Counted from the first letter of the stretch, positions 7,647 through 20,188 are shown. The stretch: 64,000 bases of DNA from Olsenella uli (GCF_016899935.1 NZ_JACJJK010000001.1:186001-250000), one strand, 5' to 3'. Notes: generated by a model from the letters alone, not told the origin. Program-made: numbers and translations.

Positions 7647-8867
7647 ATGGCAGAGATGCTCACGCTCGAGGCGTTCGAGGAGGCCTCCGAGAAGGTCCGC
7701 GAGGTCACGCTCGAGACCAAGCTCGTGGAGAGCCCGCACTTCTCCGCGCAGACGGGCAACCGCGTCTGGCTCAAGCCCGAGAACATGCAGCGCACGGGCG
7801 CCTACAAGGTGCGCGGCGCCTACTACAAGATCTCCACCCTCTCTCCCGAGGAGCTCTCGCGCGGCATCATCACCGCGAGCGCCGGCAACCACGCGCAGGG
7901 CGTGGCCTTTGCCGCCACGCGCGCCGGGGCCCGCTCGATCGTGGTGATGCCCGAGACCACCCCGCTCATCAAGGTGGAGCGCACCAAGGGCTACGGCGCC
8001 GAGGTCGTGCTGCACGGCGACGTCTACGACGAGGCCTGCGAGGAGGCGCTGCGCCTGGCCGAGCGGGAAGGCTACACGTTCATCCACCCGTTCAACGACC
8101 CGTGCGTCTCCACCGGCCAGGGCACGATCGCGATGGAGGTCGTGCAGGAGCTGCCGCTCGTGGACACGATCCTCGTGCCGGTGGGCGGGGGCGGTCTGGC
8201 CTGCGGCGTGGCGACCTTCGCCAAGCTCTACAACCCCAAGATCCGCGTGATCGGCGTGGAGCCCAAGGGCGCGGCCTCGCTCACGGCGGCCCTCGAGGCG
8301 GGCCATCCCGTGAAGCTGCCGAGCGCCAACACGATCGCCGACGGCACGGCGGTCCTCGAGGTGGGCGACAAGGTCTTCCCGTACCTGCAGGAGAACCTCG
8401 ACGACGTCGTCTGCGTGCCGGACGACGAGCTCGTGGTGGCCTTCCTCGACATGGTGGAGAACCACAAGATGGTCGTGGAGAACTCGGGCCTGCTCACCGT
8501 GGCCGCCCTCAAGCACCTGCCGGCCGAGAACAAGCGCGTGGTCTCGATCCTCTCCGGCGGCAACATGGACGTCATCACGATGAGCTCGGTGGTGCAGCAC
8601 GGCCTCATCATGCGCGACCGCATCTTCACGGTGAGCGTGCTGCTCCCCGACCGCCCGGGCATGCTCGTGCGCGTGGCGCAGGTCATCGCCGAGAAGAACG
8701 GCAACGTGATCAAGCTGGAGCACAACCAGTTCGTGAGCACCAACCGCAACGCCGCCGTGGAGCTGCGCGTGACGATCGAGGCCTTCGGCACCGACCACAA
8801 GGCCCAGATCGTGGACGCCCTCGAGGCGGCGGGCTTCTCGCCCACCCTGGTGCAGACCTCGCTGTGA
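7647..8867 (+). CDS. ilvA: Threonine ammonia-lyase (threonine dehydratase)
   Basis: A PLP enzyme converting threonine to 2-oxobutanoate, the first step to isoleucine (or of threonine catabolism). The 406-residue protein has the PLP lysine in GAYKVRGA (K54), ASAGNHAQG and the phosphate-binding VPVGGGGLACG. A single ACT-like domain follows (about 328-406, FTVSVLLPDRPGML), so this is the short one-ACT form rather than the 510-residue biosynthetic type with two. The ATG at 7647 has AAAGGAG 6 nt upstream; an in-frame TTG two codons earlier overlaps that spacer. It precedes the ilvD operon by 474 nt, supporting a biosynthetic role. Confidence 0.93.
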   Translation: MAEMLTLEAFEEASEKVREVTLETKLVESPHFSAQTGNRVWLKPENMQRTGAYKVRGAYYKISTLSPEELSRGIITASAGNHAQGVAFAATRAGARSIVVMPETTPLIKVERTKGYGAEVVLHGDVYDEACEEALRLAEREGYTFIHPFNDPCVSTGQGTIAMEVVQELPLVDTILVPVGGGGLACGVATFAKLYNPKIRVIGVEPKGAASLTAALEAGHPVKLPSANTIADGTAVLEVGDKVFPYLQENLDDVVCVPDDELVVAFLDMVENHKMVVENSGLLTVAALKHLPAENKRVVSILSGGNMDVITMSSVVQHGLIMRDRIFTVSVLLPDRPGMLVRVAQVIAEKNGNVIKLEHNQFVSTNRNAAVELRVTIEAFGTDHKAQIVDALEAAGFSPTLVQTSL

Positions 8868-9341
8868 GGCAACGGGGGCAGCGGCGCTCTTGGGTCCGCA
8901 CTCCACCTGGCATCTCGATAGCCCCTCCCAAACGGACGTTTTTCTCGCCAGACTGAATGCTCGGGAGGGGCCACCGGTACAAACCGCAGGCGAGAAGGGC
9001 GCGCGGCCCGGGCGCCGCTCGCGGGAGGAAACAAGCCGTTCACGGATGGTCACGTCCCGGAAACACGGCGCGCGTAGAGTACCCCTCACTGAGCAAATGC
9101 GATGACAGGGCCAGTACGGGCCGCATCCGTCCCACAGCGAGCGGGCAGCGTGAGAACCCGCGCCGGACGGCCCCGAACACTCCCTCGAGCAGCTCGCGAG
9201 AACCTCCGCGCCGCCCGGCGGGCCACCCCCGCCACCGCGCCGAGAAGTACCGCGCGCCGGCGCCCACCGTGACGGGCTTCGAGGCCACGCCTCGCATTTC
9301 TCGCCAGACGCAGGACACGCGCAAGAGAAAGCGAGGGACAC
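8868..9341. other. 474-bp gap between ilvA and ilvD
   Basis: No convincing gene is seen. GCCCCTCCC (8921-8929) and GGGAGGGGC (8963-8971) form an inverted repeat with a 33-nt loop holding GTTTTTCTCGCC. No T-box specifier/AGGGTGG element and no leader peptide rich in Ile/Val/Leu codons was found, so how ilvD is controlled is not visible. The last 200 bp are GC-rich and featureless up to the AGGGACA ribosome site of ilvD. Confidence 0.5.
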
Positions 9342-11006
9342 GTGGAACTGAGAAGCGACGCCATCAAGCGGGGCCTGGCACGCGCGCCGCACCGGAGCCT
9401 CCTCAAGGCCGACGGCCTCACGGACGAGGAGCTCGACCGGCCGCTCGTCGCCGTCATCTCCGCCCAGAACGAGGTCATCCCCGGGCACCTCCACCTCCAG
9501 CAGATCGCCGACGCCGTCAAGGCCGGCGTTCGCATGGCCGGCGGCACGCCGCTGCAGGTGAACACCATCGGCGTGTGCGACGGCATCGCGATGAACCACG
9601 AGGGCATGCACTACAGCCTCACCAGCCGCGAGGTCATCGCGGACAGCGTTGAGTGCGCGGTCCAGGGCCACCAGTTCGACGCGATGGTGCTGATCCCCAG
9701 CTGCGACAAGATCGTCCCCGGCATGCTCATCGCCGCCGCGCGCCTGGACATCCCCACAATGCTCGTCTCCGGCGGCCCCATGCTCGCCGGGCGCGGCCGC
9801 GACGGCGGCCAGACCGACCTCAACTCCCTCTTCGACGCCGTGGGCCAGGTCACGGCCGGCACCATGACCGAGGAGGAGTGCCACTGGCTCGAGGGTACGG
9901 CCTGCCCCACCTGCGGCTCCTGCTCCGGCATGTTCACCGCCAACTCCATCTGCTGCCTCGCCGAGGCCCTGGGCATCGCCCTTCCCGGCAACGGCACGGT
10001 GCCCGCCGTCTACTCCGAGCGCATCCGGCTCGCCAAGAAGACGGGCATGAAGGTCATGGAGCTGGTCGAGAAGAACGTCACCGCCCGCCAGATCCTCACC
10101 CCGGCCGCCATCCACAACGGCATGGTGCTCGACATGGCCTTCGGCGGCTCCACCAACACGATGCTCCACCTCACGGCCATCGCGCAGGCGGCCGGCTGCC
10201 CCGTCACGATGGAGGACTGGGACCGCGCCAGCGCGGAGACCCCCAACATCGTCCGCATCGCGCCGGCGGGCCCGCTCCACATCCAGGACCTGAACGACGT
10301 GGGCGGCGTCTCGGCCATCATCGGCGAGCTCGGCCGCACCGGGCACCTCGACCTCTCTGCCGTGACCTGCCACGGCACGATGGCCGAGTGGGTCGCCGCC
10401 TGCCCGCCCGTGGACGGCGAGGTCGTCCGCAGCGTGGACAACGCCTACTCCCCCGACGGCGGCCTCAAGGTCATGCGCGGCAACCTCGCGCCGGACTGCG
10501 GCGTGGTCAAGAAGAGCGCCGTCGCGCCCGAGATGTGGCGGCACAGCGGCCCCGCGCGCGTCTTCGACTCCGAAGAGGCGGCCTGCCAGGCCATCTTCGG
10601 CGGCGCCATCAACCCGGGCGACGTGGTGGTCATTCGCTACGAGGGCCCCTCGGGCGGCCCCGGCATGCGCGAGATGCTCACCCCCACCTCCGCCATCTGC
10701 GGCATGGGGCTCGCGAGCTCGGTGGCCCTCATCACCGACGGGCGCTTCTCCGGCGCCTCCAAGGGCCCGTGCATCGGCCACGTCTCCCCCGAGGCGGCGG
10801 CCGGCGGCCCGATCGCGCTCGTCCAGGAGGGCGACGTCATCGACATCGACATCCAGGCTGGCACGCTCACGCTGGACGTGCCCGACGAGGTTCTCGCCGA
10901 GCGCCGCGCCGCGTGGGAGCCGCCCGCGCCCAAGTACACCACGGGAGTCCTCTCCCGCTACGCAAGGCTGGTCACGAGCGCAGACAAGGGGGCCTACCTC
11001 TCATGA
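9342..11006 (+). CDS. ilvD: Dihydroxy-acid dehydratase
   Basis: An Fe-S enzyme making the 2-oxo acids of the isoleucine and valine pathways. The 554-residue protein has the IlvD/Edd motifs [13 protein letters not shown]-like (about 76-89), [10 protein letters not shown] (C121) and [14 protein letters not shown] (C188, C191, C194), which supply cluster and active-site ligands. The C-terminal GRFSGASKG and [14 protein letters not shown] blocks are intact. It starts with GTG at 9342, with AGGGACA just upstream. Its TGA overlaps the ATG of ilvB, giving translational coupling. Confidence 0.96.
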   Translation: MELRSDAIKRGLARAPHRSLLKADGLTDEELDRPLVAVISAQNEVIPGHLHLQQIADAVKAGVRMAGGTPLQVNTIGVCDGIAMNHEGMHYSLTSREVIADSVECAVQGHQFDAMVLIPSCDKIVPGMLIAAARLDIPTMLVSGGPMLAGRGRDGGQTDLNSLFDAVGQVTAGTMTEEECHWLEGTACPTCGSCSGMFTANSICCLAEALGIALPGNGTVPAVYSERIRLAKKTGMKVMELVEKNVTARQILTPAAIHNGMVLDMAFGGSTNTMLHLTAIAQAAGCPVTMEDWDRASAETPNIVRIAPAGPLHIQDLNDVGGVSAIIGELGRTGHLDLSAVTCHGTMAEWVAACPPVDGEVVRSVDNAYSPDGGLKVMRGNLAPDCGVVKKSAVAPEMWRHSGPARVFDSEEAACQAIFGGAINPGDVVVIRYEGPSGGPGMREMLTPTSAICGMGLASSVALITDGRFSGASKGPCIGHVSPEAAAGGPIALVQEGDVIDIDIQAGTLTLDVPDEVLAERRAAWEPPAPKYTTGVLSRYARLVTSADKGAYLS

Positions 11007-12883
11007 TCACCGTTGAGGAGAAGATCGCCCGGCGGCGGCGCGCCATCGAGGGGCGCCCGTTCGGGCCGGGCAGCCACACCGAGCACGAGGGCAAGACCAT
11101 GACCGGGGCGCAGGCCATCATCGCCAGCCTCGAGGCCGAGGGCGTGGACACTATCTTCGGCTACCCCGGCGGCCAGGCCATCAAGATCTACGACGCCCTC
11201 TACGACTCCAAGAAGATCCACCACGTGCTCGCCCGCCACGAGCAGGGCGCCACGCACATGGCCGACGGCTACGCGCGCGCCACGGGCAAGGTCGGCGTGG
11301 TGCTCGTCACCTCTGGCCCCGGCGCCACCAACACGGTCACGGGCATCGCCACCGCCTACATGGACTCCGTGCCCCTCGTCGTCATCACGGGCCAGGTCAC
11401 GCGCGGCGTCATCGGCACCGACGCCTTCCAGGAGTCCGACATCGTGGGCATCACGATGCCCATCGTCAAGCACAGCTTCCTGCTGCAGTCCACCGACGAG
11501 CTCACCAGGACCTTCCGTGAGGCGTTCTACATCGCCTCGACGGGCCGTCCCGGCCCCGTGCTCATCGACATTCCGAGCGACCTCTCCGGCTCCGAGATGG
11601 TCTTCCACTATCCGGACACCGTGAGCATTCCGAGCTACCGCCCCACCTACAAGGGCAACGCGAAGCAGGTCAAGCAGGCCGCCGAGCTCATCTGCGAGGC
11701 GGAGCGCCCGCTCATCATGGCCGGTGGCGGCGTCGTGGCGTCGCACGCCTGCCCCGAGCTCGTGGAGCTCGCCGAGCGCATGCAGATCCCCGTGGTCACG
11801 ACCCTCATGGGCAAGGCCGCCATCCCCTGCTCCAACCCGCTCAACCTCGGGCCCGTGGGCATGCACGGCTCCAAGTACGCCAACATGGCCGTCACCGAGT
11901 CCGACCTCATCATCGCCTGCGGCGCGCGCTTCTCGGACCGCGTGACCGGCAAGGTCGACGAGTTCGCCCCGCACGCCAAGATCATCCACATCGACATCGA
12001 CCCGGCCGAGATCGGCAAGATCGTGAACCCCGACGTGCCGATCGTCGGCGACGTCAAGGTGGTCCTCGGCGCCGTCAACGAGCGCCTGGCCAAGATGGAC
12101 GCCCGCTCGACGTGCGAGGCCTGGCGCGACGAGGTCTTCTCCTGGCGCGAGCGCTGGCCGTTCTACACCCCTGACTTCGCGGACTACGAGGGCAAGATCG
12201 CGCCCGAGGTCCTTCTCGAGACGCTCTCCGACAAGCTCGACCCGCACGCGTCCATCGTGACCACCGAGGTGGGCCAGCACCAGATGTGGGCCCTCCAGAA
12301 CATCCACCGCGAGCACGCCCGCACGTTCATCTCCTCCGGCGGCCTCGGCACGATGGGCTTCGGCTTCCCCGCCGCCATCGGCGCCAAGATCGGCTGCCCG
12401 GACGAGCAGGTCGTCTGCATCGCCGGCGACGGCTCCTTCCAGATGAACAGCCAGGAGATGGCCACCGCCAAGATCAACGGCGTGAACGTCAAGGTCCTCA
12501 TCATCGACAACCGCGCCCTCGGCATGGTCCACCAGTGGCAGCACCTCTTCTACCACGACCGCTACTCGTTCACCGAGCTCGCCGACAACCCCGACTTCGT
12601 GAAGCTCGCCGACGCCTACGGCTGGCGCGCGCGGCGCATCGAGAAGCCCGAGGAGGTCGACGCCGCCCTCGACGAGATGCTCGCCTCCGAGGAGCCCTAC
12701 CTCCTCGACGTGCGCATCCCCGCCGAGCAGACCGTCTACCCGATGGTCGCCCCCGGCGCCCCGATCGACGACATCATCGGCGCCCTCGACGTCACGCTCG
12801 GCGGCGTCCGCGTCAGCGAGAAGGGCTTCGGCGAGGCCGGGCGCCCGCGCGTCAAGCCGTCCCACGAAGGAGTTGATGAGTGA
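11003..12883 (+). CDS. ilvB: Acetolactate synthase large (catalytic) subunit
   Basis: A TPP- and FAD-dependent enzyme forming acetolactate or acetohydroxybutyrate. The TPP-activating glutamate is E80 in [23 protein letters not shown] follows; the TPP/Mg motif GDGSFQMN lies near residue 475. The start at 11003 overlaps the ilvD stop (ATGA) and gives 626 residues, with a polar lead of about 32 residues. [15 protein letters not shown] at residue 33 would be the more usual N-terminus, so the true start may be 11099. The TGA overlaps the ilvN start. The C-terminal tail after VYPMVAPG is also long and charged. Confidence 0.95.
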   Translation: MITVEEKIARRRRAIEGRPFGPGSHTEHEGKTMTGAQAIIASLEAEGVDTIFGYPGGQAIKIYDALYDSKKIHHVLARHEQGATHMADGYARATGKVGVVLVTSGPGATNTVTGIATAYMDSVPLVVITGQVTRGVIGTDAFQESDIVGITMPIVKHSFLLQSTDELTRTFREAFYIASTGRPGPVLIDIPSDLSGSEMVFHYPDTVSIPSYRPTYKGNAKQVKQAAELICEAERPLIMAGGGVVASHACPELVELAERMQIPVVTTLMGKAAIPCSNPLNLGPVGMHGSKYANMAVTESDLIIACGARFSDRVTGKVDEFAPHAKIIHIDIDPAEIGKIVNPDVPIVGDVKVVLGAVNERLAKMDARSTCEAWRDEVFSWRERWPFYTPDFADYEGKIAPEVLLETLSDKLDPHASIVTTEVGQHQMWALQNIHREHARTFISSGGLGTMGFGFPAAIGAKIGCPDEQVVCIAGDGSFQMNSQEMATAKINGVNVKVLIIDNRALGMVHQWQHLFYHDRYSFTELADNPDFVKLADAYGWRARRIEKPEEVDAALDEMLASEEPYLLDVRIPAEQTVYPMVAPGAPIDDIIGALDVTLGGVRVSEKGFGEAGRPRVKPSHEGVDE

Positions 12884-13362
12884 TGAACTACCTGCTCTCG
12901 GTTCTTGTCGAGAACAAGCCGGGCGTGCTCAGCCGCGTCACGGGCCTCATCAGCCGTCGCGGCTTCAACATCGAGTCGCTCACCGTGGCCCCCACCGAGG
13001 ACGAGAGCCTCTCGCGCATGACGATCATCGTGGAGGCCGACGAGGTGGGCTTCGAGCAGATCACCAAGCAGCTGCACAAGCTCATCTCGGTCTACAAGAT
13101 CTCCGACCTCACCTACGAGGAGGCCGTCGAGCGCGAGCTCGTCCTCTTCAAGGTGCAGGCCGCCCCGGAGCGTCGCCACGAGGTCATCGAGATCGCCAAT
13201 GTCTTCCGCGCCAAGGTCGTCGACGTGGGAAAGAACACGCTCACGATCGAGGCCACCGGCACCGCGAGCAAGCTCGACGCGATGGAGGACCTCTTCCGCA
13301 GCTACGGCATCAAGCAGCTCACGCGCACCGGCAAGATCGCGATGTCGCGCGGCGCGCAGTAG
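12883..13362 (+). CDS. ilvN: Acetolactate synthase small (regulatory) subunit
   Basis: The regulatory partner of IlvB, carrying the valine-sensing ACT domain. It has about 159 residues and starts [34 protein letters not shown], typical of IlvN/IlvH. ACT fills about 1-75 and the second ACT-like half runs to [13 protein letters not shown] (12883) overlaps the ilvB TGA (TGATG). GAAGGAG lies 10 nt upstream. An alternative GTG at 12880 adds one residue. Confidence 0.95.
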   Translation: MNYLLSVLVENKPGVLSRVTGLISRRGFNIESLTVAPTEDESLSRMTIIVEADEVGFEQITKQLHKLISVYKISDLTYEEAVERELVLFKVQAAPERRHEVIEIANVFRAKVVDVGKNTLTIEATGTASKLDAMEDLFRSYGIKQLTRTGKIAMSRGAQ

Positions 13363-13438
13363 GGCGCAAAAACGGCACCACCCGTCGATCTTCTCGGCGG
13401 ACGAAATGGCATCAACGGCTCAAGCAAAGGAGAAGAAC

Positions 13439-14437
<999 letters not shown>

Positions 14438-14464
14438 CCGATAAGAACGTCCTCTCGGCACGCA

Positions 14465-14498
14465 GGGGCCCGGCGCCGCACGGCACCGGGCCCCTTTT
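14465..14498 (+). terminator. Rho-independent terminator of the ilv operon
   Basis: GGGGCCCGG (14465-14473) pairs with CCGGGCCCC (14486-14494) and is followed by TTTT, 27 nt after the ilvC stop. Confidence 0.9.
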
Positions 14499-14510
14499 CG
14501 GTCGATTCCC

Positions 14511-14635
14511 TGCCCGCACACATATGTGTCGGCATCTGCGGGCACCGGGCCCCACACTCCTTGACGAAAGGCGAGAACCGGCCGACACTCCCGCTCATAA
14601 TCTGTCAGCTGAGCCGACACTCCCGGCCGACACTC
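14511..14635. repeat. Nested palindromes and GCCGACACTC direct repeats
   Basis: This stretch lies between the convergent ilvC and malK ends. TGCCCGCA (14511-14518) and TGCGGGCA (14537-14544) bracket the perfect palindrome ACACATATGTGT (14518-14529). GGCACCGGGCCCC of the terminator recurs at 14541-14553. GCCGACACTC occurs at 14581, 14613 and 14626, and its inverse TGTCGGC at 14527. No gene is present. Confidence 0.7.
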
Positions 14636-14655
14636 TTGAAGGGCCGCCCGCAATC

Positions 14656-15834
<1,179 letters not shown>

Positions 15835-15852
15835 GTGTGACCCTCTCCTTCC

Positions 15853-17352
15853 CTATCGGTCGCCGGGCGCGGGGATGCGCTCGCAGAGCTCCATCTGCCG
15901 CCGCAGCCGCCGCGTGAGCTCGGGCGTCGCGTAGCCTGCGGGCGCCCGCCATTTCCAGTTGTCCCCCACCGTGGAGGGCGTGTTCATCCGCGCCTCGCCG
16001 CCCAGGGCGAGGACGTCCTGCATCTGCACGATCGCGGTGTCCGCGACCGACGTCCAGATGCCGCGCATCATGCCCCAGGCCTCGCCCTCGGCCTCGCTGA
16101 GGCCGAGGTAGCTGCGGGCGCGCGCCGCGTCGTCCGCGCAGGCGTGCCCAAGCCAGCCGAGCGCGGTGTCGTTGTCGTGCGTGCCCACGTAGGCCACGCA
16201 GTCGCGCGGGTAGGAGTGCGGCAGGTAGACGCTTCCGCTGCCGTCCACGCTGTCGAAGGCGAACTCCAGGACACGCATCCCCGGCAGGCCCGTCTCCTCG
16301 CGCAGGCGCGCCACGGAGTCCGTGAGGTAGCCGAGGTCCTCCGCGACGAGGCGCTCGGTGCCGCACGTCGCGCGCAGCCGCTCGAAGAGCTCCATGCCCG
16401 GCCCCTCGCGCCAGCGCCCGTCGCGCGCGTCCGGCGCGCCGAAGGGGATGGCGTAATAGGAGTCGAAGCCCCGGAAGTGGTCGATGCGCAGGATGTCGTA
16501 GAGCTTGAGCTGGTGCGCGACGCGCGCGACCCACCACGCGTAGCCGTCCTCGGCCATGCGCGCCCAGTCGTAGAGCGGGTTGCCCCAGAGCTGCCCGCCC
16601 GCCGCGAAGCCGTCCGGCGGGCAGCCGGCCACCTCCGTTGGGACGAGGCGCTCGTCGAGCTGGAACTGCTCGGGACGCGCCCACACGTCCGCGCCGTCGG
16701 GGGCCACGTAGATCGGGATGTCCCCCATGAGCAGGACGCCGGCGCGCCCGGCGTAGTCCCGGAGGCGCTCCCACTGCCGGAAGAAGAGGCACTGGACGCC
16801 CTTCCAGAACTCGATCTTCTCGCCGAGCTCGCGGCGTGCGGCGGCGAGCGCGTCCGGGTCGCGACGGCGCAGGCCGTCCGGCCACGTGTCCCAGCTCGCC
16901 CCGCCCTGGCCGTCCTTGATTGCCATGAAGAGGGCGTAGTCCTCGAGCCATGCCGCCTCGCGAGCGCAGAAGGCCGCGAGCTCGCCGGCGCGCGTCTCGC
17001 GCAGCCGCCGGACCGCCCGCTCCAGGACCGGGCAACGCTCGCGGAAGAGCGTCCCGTAGTCCACGCGGAGCGGGTCGTCGCCCCAGGGGCGCCCCTCGTA
17101 CTCCGAGCGCTCGAGCAGGCCCTCGGCGGCGAGGTCGTCGAGGTCGATGAGGTAGGGGTTGCCCGCGTAGGCCGAGAAGGTCTGGTAGGGCGAGTCGCCG
17201 TAGCCGGTGGGACCGACGGGCAGGAGCTGCCACACGCTCTGCCCCGCCGCGGCGAGAAAGTCCACGAACTCGCGCGCGGCGGCGCCCAGCGTGCCGATCC
17301 CCCACGGGGAGGGCAGCGAGGTCACGCTCATCAGGATGCCGGCTCGTCTCAT
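15853..17352 (-). CDS. malQ: 4-alpha-glucanotransferase (amylomaltase, GH77)
   Basis: A cytoplasmic enzyme that disproportionates maltodextrins. The 499-residue protein starts RRAGILMSVTSLPSPWGIGTLG. GH77 catalytic motifs are present: nucleophile Asp in LRIDHFRGF, acid/base Glu in VAEDLGYLT and the third Asp in GTHDNDTALGW. The ATG at 17352 has AGGAGGTGGCGTC upstream and overlaps the lacI-type TGA (ATGA). Its position next to a LacI regulator and CUT1 transporter genes points to maltodextrin or starch-fragment use. Confidence 0.95.
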   Translation of the reverse strand: MRRAGILMSVTSLPSPWGIGTLGAAAREFVDFLAAAGQSVWQLLPVGPTGYGDSPYQTFSAYAGNPYLIDLDDLAAEGLLERSEYEGRPWGDDPLRVDYGTLFRERCPVLERAVRRLRETRAGELAAFCAREAAWLEDYALFMAIKDGQGGASWDTWPDGLRRRDPDALAAARRELGEKIEFWKGVQCLFFRQWERLRDYAGRAGVLLMGDIPIYVAPDGADVWARPEQFQLDERLVPTEVAGCPPDGFAAGGQLWGNPLYDWARMAEDGYAWWVARVAHQLKLYDILRIDHFRGFDSYYAIPFGAPDARDGRWREGPGMELFERLRATCGTERLVAEDLGYLTDSVARLREETGLPGMRVLEFAFDSVDGSGSVYLPHSYPRDCVAYVGTHDNDTALGWLGHACADDAARARSYLGLSEAEGEAWGMMRGIWTSVADTAIVQMQDVLALGGEARMNTPSTVGDNWKWRAPAGYATPELTRRLRRQMELCERIPAPGDR

Positions 17353-18398
17353 GACGCCACCTCCTGACGGGCGGGACGGGGCGCCGCAGGCGCCAGGGAG
17401 AGGACGCTCTCGCGGCGCAGCAGCCGGAAGGGCACGGCCTCGTGCACGCCGGCGGGCTCGCCCTCTCGAGCGGCCGCGAGCAGCGCGCCCACCCCCTTGC
17501 GGGCGAGAAGCCCGGTGTCCTGGCGGACCGTCGTGAGCCGCGGGACGCAGTACTGCGAGACGTCCACGCCGTCGAAGCCCACGAGCGAGATGTCGACCGG
17601 AACGCGGAACCCCCGGTCGGAGATCGCGCGCAGCGCGCCGAGGGCGATCACGTCGCCGAAGGCGAAGACCGCCGTCAGGTCGTCCGCGCGCTCCAGAAGG
17701 CGCATGGCCGCCTGATAGCCCTCCCCCATCGAGAAGCGGCAGGGCTCGTAGCAGCGCTCGGCGTCGAAGGTGGCGCCGTGGCGCTCGAAGGCGCGCTCGA
17801 CGCCCGCGAGCCGGTGCGTGGAGACCTCGCTGAGCTCGCGGTTGCCGCCCAGGATGCCGATGCGGCGGTGCCCGCACTCCCAGAGGTAGTCGATGACGGC
17901 GCCCGCCGCCTCGACGTCGTTGGTCGAGAAGCTCGAGAGGCCCCGGAGCCCCCAGTCCTCCGCCGTGTTGGTGAGCAGCACGCAGGGGACGCCGATCTGG
18001 TCGAAGCCCGCGCGGAAGTTGTTCGGGTCGCCGCCCAGGAAGAGGAACCCCTTGGGATGGCGGATCCGGTCGAGATGCGCCGCGCGGGCGACCTCGTCGG
18101 CGTCCTCGTCCACGAAGTGGACCCGGACCTCCTCGTCGGCCGCCGCGAACAGGCCCTCGGCCTTCTCGATCAGGTCGTTGAAGAGCATGTTCTGCATGCC
18201 CTTGACCATGATGGCAAAGGAGGCGCGCCCGCGCATCTTGAGATGGCGCGCGTTGGTGTTGGGCTCGTAGCCCACCTCGCGCACCACCTCGAGCACGCGG
18301 TCGCGGGCGCGGTCGCTGACGCCGGGGTGGTCGTTGAGCACGCGGGAGACGGTGCCCACGCTGTAGCCGGCCAGCCGCGCGATGTCCCTGATGTCCAC
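17349..18398 (-). CDS. LacI-family transcriptional regulator
   Basis: A sugar-responsive repressor of about 349 residues. The N-terminal HTH and hinge read IRDIARLAGYSVGTVSRVLN, followed by GYEPNTNARHLK. A periplasmic-binding-like effector domain follows (about 60-335). The start is placed at GTG 18398 since GAGAGGGGGCGTC precedes it; a longer frame to 18443 would run into the upstream permease gene. It sits inside the operon it probably controls. A matching GAAACGTTTC operator lies at 21588-21597 downstream of the operon -10 box. The effector is unknown, likely a maltodextrin. Confidence 0.92.
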   Translation of the reverse strand: MDIRDIARLAGYSVGTVSRVLNDHPGVSDRARDRVLEVVREVGYEPNTNARHLKMRGRASFAIMVKGMQNMLFNDLIEKAEGLFAAADEEVRVHFVDEDADEVARAAHLDRIRHPKGFLFLGGDPNNFRAGFDQIGVPCVLLTNTAEDWGLRGLSSFSTNDVEAAGAVIDYLWECGHRRIGILGGNRELSEVSTHRLAGVERAFERHGATFDAERCYEPCRFSMGEGYQAAMRLLERADDLTAVFAFGDVIALGALRAISDRGFRVPVDISLVGFDGVDVSQYCVPRLTTVRQDTGLLARKGVGALLAAAREGEPAGVHEAVPFRLLRRESVLSLAPAAPRPARQEVAS

Positions 18399-18414
18399 GA
18401 CGCCCCCTCTCGTC

Positions 18415-19260
18415 CTAGCCCTTGACGGCGCCCGCCGCGACACCCTTGATGATGTACTTCTGGCACGACAGGTAGAACACGACCACCGGGATGACGGCCA
18501 TGATCAGCGCCGCCATGATGGCGCCCATGTCCACGCGGCCGTAGGAGCCCTTCATGAACTGGATCACGATGGATATCGTCTTGTACTCGGTGGTGTCGAG
18601 CACGAGGTACGGCAGCAGGAAGTCGTTCCAGATCCACATGGTCTGCAGGATGCCGACAGATATGAACGTGGGCTTCATGATGGGGATGACCACGGTGAAG
18701 AACGTGCGAATCGGGCCCGCGCCGTCGATCAGCGCCGCCTCCTCGATCTCTATCGGGATGGTCTTCACGAAGCCGCAGAACATGAACACCGCGAGCCCCG
18801 CGCCAAAGCCCAGGTAGATGACGATGATGCCCCACGGGGTGGAGAGGCCCAGGCGGTCGGCGATCATGGAGAGCGTGAACATGACCATCTGGAACGGCAC
18901 GACCATCGAGAAGACGCACAGGTAGTAGACGGCCTTGGTGAAGCGGTTCTGCACACGCGTGATGTACCAGGCGCACATCGAGCAGCAGATGAGGATCACC
19001 GCGACCGAGCCCACCGTGATGAACACGGTCCAGCCAACGGAGTCGAGAAATCCGTACTTGTCGATCGCCGTCAGGTAGTTCTCGGCCCCGATGAACGTCT
19101 CCTCGGTGGGAAGCGTGAAGGGCTCGAGGTTGATGAAGAGCTTGTTCTTGAACGAGTTGAACAGCACCACCACGACGGGCAGCAGCCACACGACGCACAG
19201 AAACGCCATGAGGCCCGAGCCGGCCCAGTTGAGGGCGCGGCGCTCCTTCCTGGTTGCCAT
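18415..19260 (-). CDS. Sugar ABC transporter permease (MalG type)
   Basis: An inner-membrane permease of about 281 residues with six predicted hydrophobic segments. The EAA loop that contacts the ATPase reads IEEAALIDGAGPIRTFFTVVIPIMKP. The C-terminus ends QKYIIKGVAAGAVKG, the usual MalG-type ending. ATG 19260 overlaps the TGA of the MalF-type gene (TGATG) and GGGAGGT lies upstream; a GTG one codon earlier is possible. Confidence 0.92.
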   Translation of the reverse strand: MATRKERRALNWAGSGLMAFLCVVWLLPVVVVLFNSFKNKLFINLEPFTLPTEETFIGAENYLTAIDKYGFLDSVGWTVFITVGSVAVILICCSMCAWYITRVQNRFTKAVYYLCVFSMVVPFQMVMFTLSMIADRLGLSTPWGIIVIYLGFGAGLAVFMFCGFVKTIPIEIEEAALIDGAGPIRTFFTVVIPIMKPTFISVGILQTMWIWNDFLLPYLVLDTTEYKTISIVIQFMKGSYGRVDMGAIMAALIMAVIPVVVFYLSCQKYIIKGVAAGAVKG

Positions 19261-20102
19261 CACTGCTGCACCTCCCTCGAGCGCGTCGCACGGAGCTGGA
19301 TGAGGCCGATCGCCACGACGATGAGGCAGAAGATGACCGCCTTCGCCTGGCCGACGCCCTCCCAGCCGACGCGGCCGTAGAACGTGTTGTAGATGTTCAG
19401 GGCGAGCATCTCGGACATCTTGGACGGCTCGCCGGCCGTGAGCGACAGGTTCTGGTCAAAGAGCTTGAAGCCGTTGGTCAGCGAGAGGAACATGCAGATC
19501 GTGATCGACGACATCATCATCGGGATGGTGACGTCGACGAGCCGACGCCACGCACTCGCGCCGTCGATCTCGGCCGCCTCGAGCACGTCGCCGGGGATGG
19601 ACTGCAGGCCCGCGATGTAGATGATCATCATGTAGCCAATCTGCTGCCACGCCACGAGGATGACCAGGCCCACGAAGCCGTACCACTCGTTGAGGTTCAG
19701 CGCCTGCGAGTACTGCGCGAGGATGCCGTTGAAGATGAGCTGCCAGATGTAGCCGAGCACGATGCCGCCGATGAGGTTGGGCATGAAGAAGACCGTGCGG
19801 AACAGGTTGGTGCCGCGCAGCTTCTTGGTGAGCGCGAGGGCGATCGCGAACGCCACCACGTTGATCACGATGACGGACACGACGGTGAAGAGCGCCGTGT
19901 ACCAGAACGAGTGCTGGAAGACGGTGTCCTGCACCGCCAGGACGAAGTTCGAGAAGCCCACGAACTGCGCGTCGGTGACCGTGGTGAAGTCGCACAGCGA
20001 CAGCCACAGGCCGAGCAAAAACGGCGCCACGAAGCCGATGAGAAACGCCAGCAGCGTGGGCAGCACGAAGATGGGCAGGTACTTCTTGATCGCCTTTTCC
20101 AC
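19260..20102 (-). CDS. Sugar ABC transporter permease (MalF type)
   Basis: An inner-membrane permease of about 280 residues, partner of the MalG-type protein. Six hydrophobic segments are visible. The EAA loop reads LEAAEIDGASAWRRLVDVTIPMM. GTG at 20102 is chosen because GAGGAGGTCCC directly precedes it. It follows the binding-protein gene after an 86-nt gap holding a strong hairpin. Confidence 0.92.
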   Translation of the reverse strand: MEKAIKKYLPIFVLPTLLAFLIGFVAPFLLGLWLSLCDFTTVTDAQFVGFSNFVLAVQDTVFQHSFWYTALFTVVSVIVINVVAFAIALALTKKLRGTNLFRTVFFMPNLIGGIVLGYIWQLIFNGILAQYSQALNLNEWYGFVGLVILVAWQQIGYMMIIYIAGLQSIPGDVLEAAEIDGASAWRRLVDVTIPMMMSSITICMFLSLTNGFKLFDQNLSLTAGEPSKMSEMLALNIYNTFYGRVGWEGVGQAKAVIFCLIVVAIGLIQLRATRSREVQQ

Positions 20103-20125
20103 GGGACCTCCTCTCCCTATGGAAG

Positions 20126-20156
20126 GGGCGGTGGGTGAAGGGAGCACCCACCGCCC
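20126..20156 (-). terminator. Intra-operon hairpin after the binding-protein gene
   Basis: GGGCGGTGGGTG and CACCCACCGCCC form a perfect 12-bp stem with a 7-nt loop between the binding-protein stop and the first permease. There is no T-run on the minus strand, so it more likely protects the upstream mRNA or partially attenuates than fully terminates. This raises binding protein over permease. Confidence 0.7.
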
Positions 20157-20188
20157 GAAAAGGGGACGGGAACGCTGGGCGGACGGGC

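Noticed and set aside
8868-9341. T-box or leader-peptide attenuator before ilvD
   Set aside because: I looked for AGGGTGG-type T-box sequence, a terminator with T-run and a short frame rich in Ile/Val/Leu codons and found none. The short frame at 9045 (starting MVTSRKHG) lacks branched-chain runs and a ribosome site at proper distance.
17349-18443. LacI-type start at 18443
   Set aside because: It would add 15 Arg/Ser-rich residues and overlap the permease gene by 29 nt; the GTG at 18398 has a good ribosome site and begins at the HTH.
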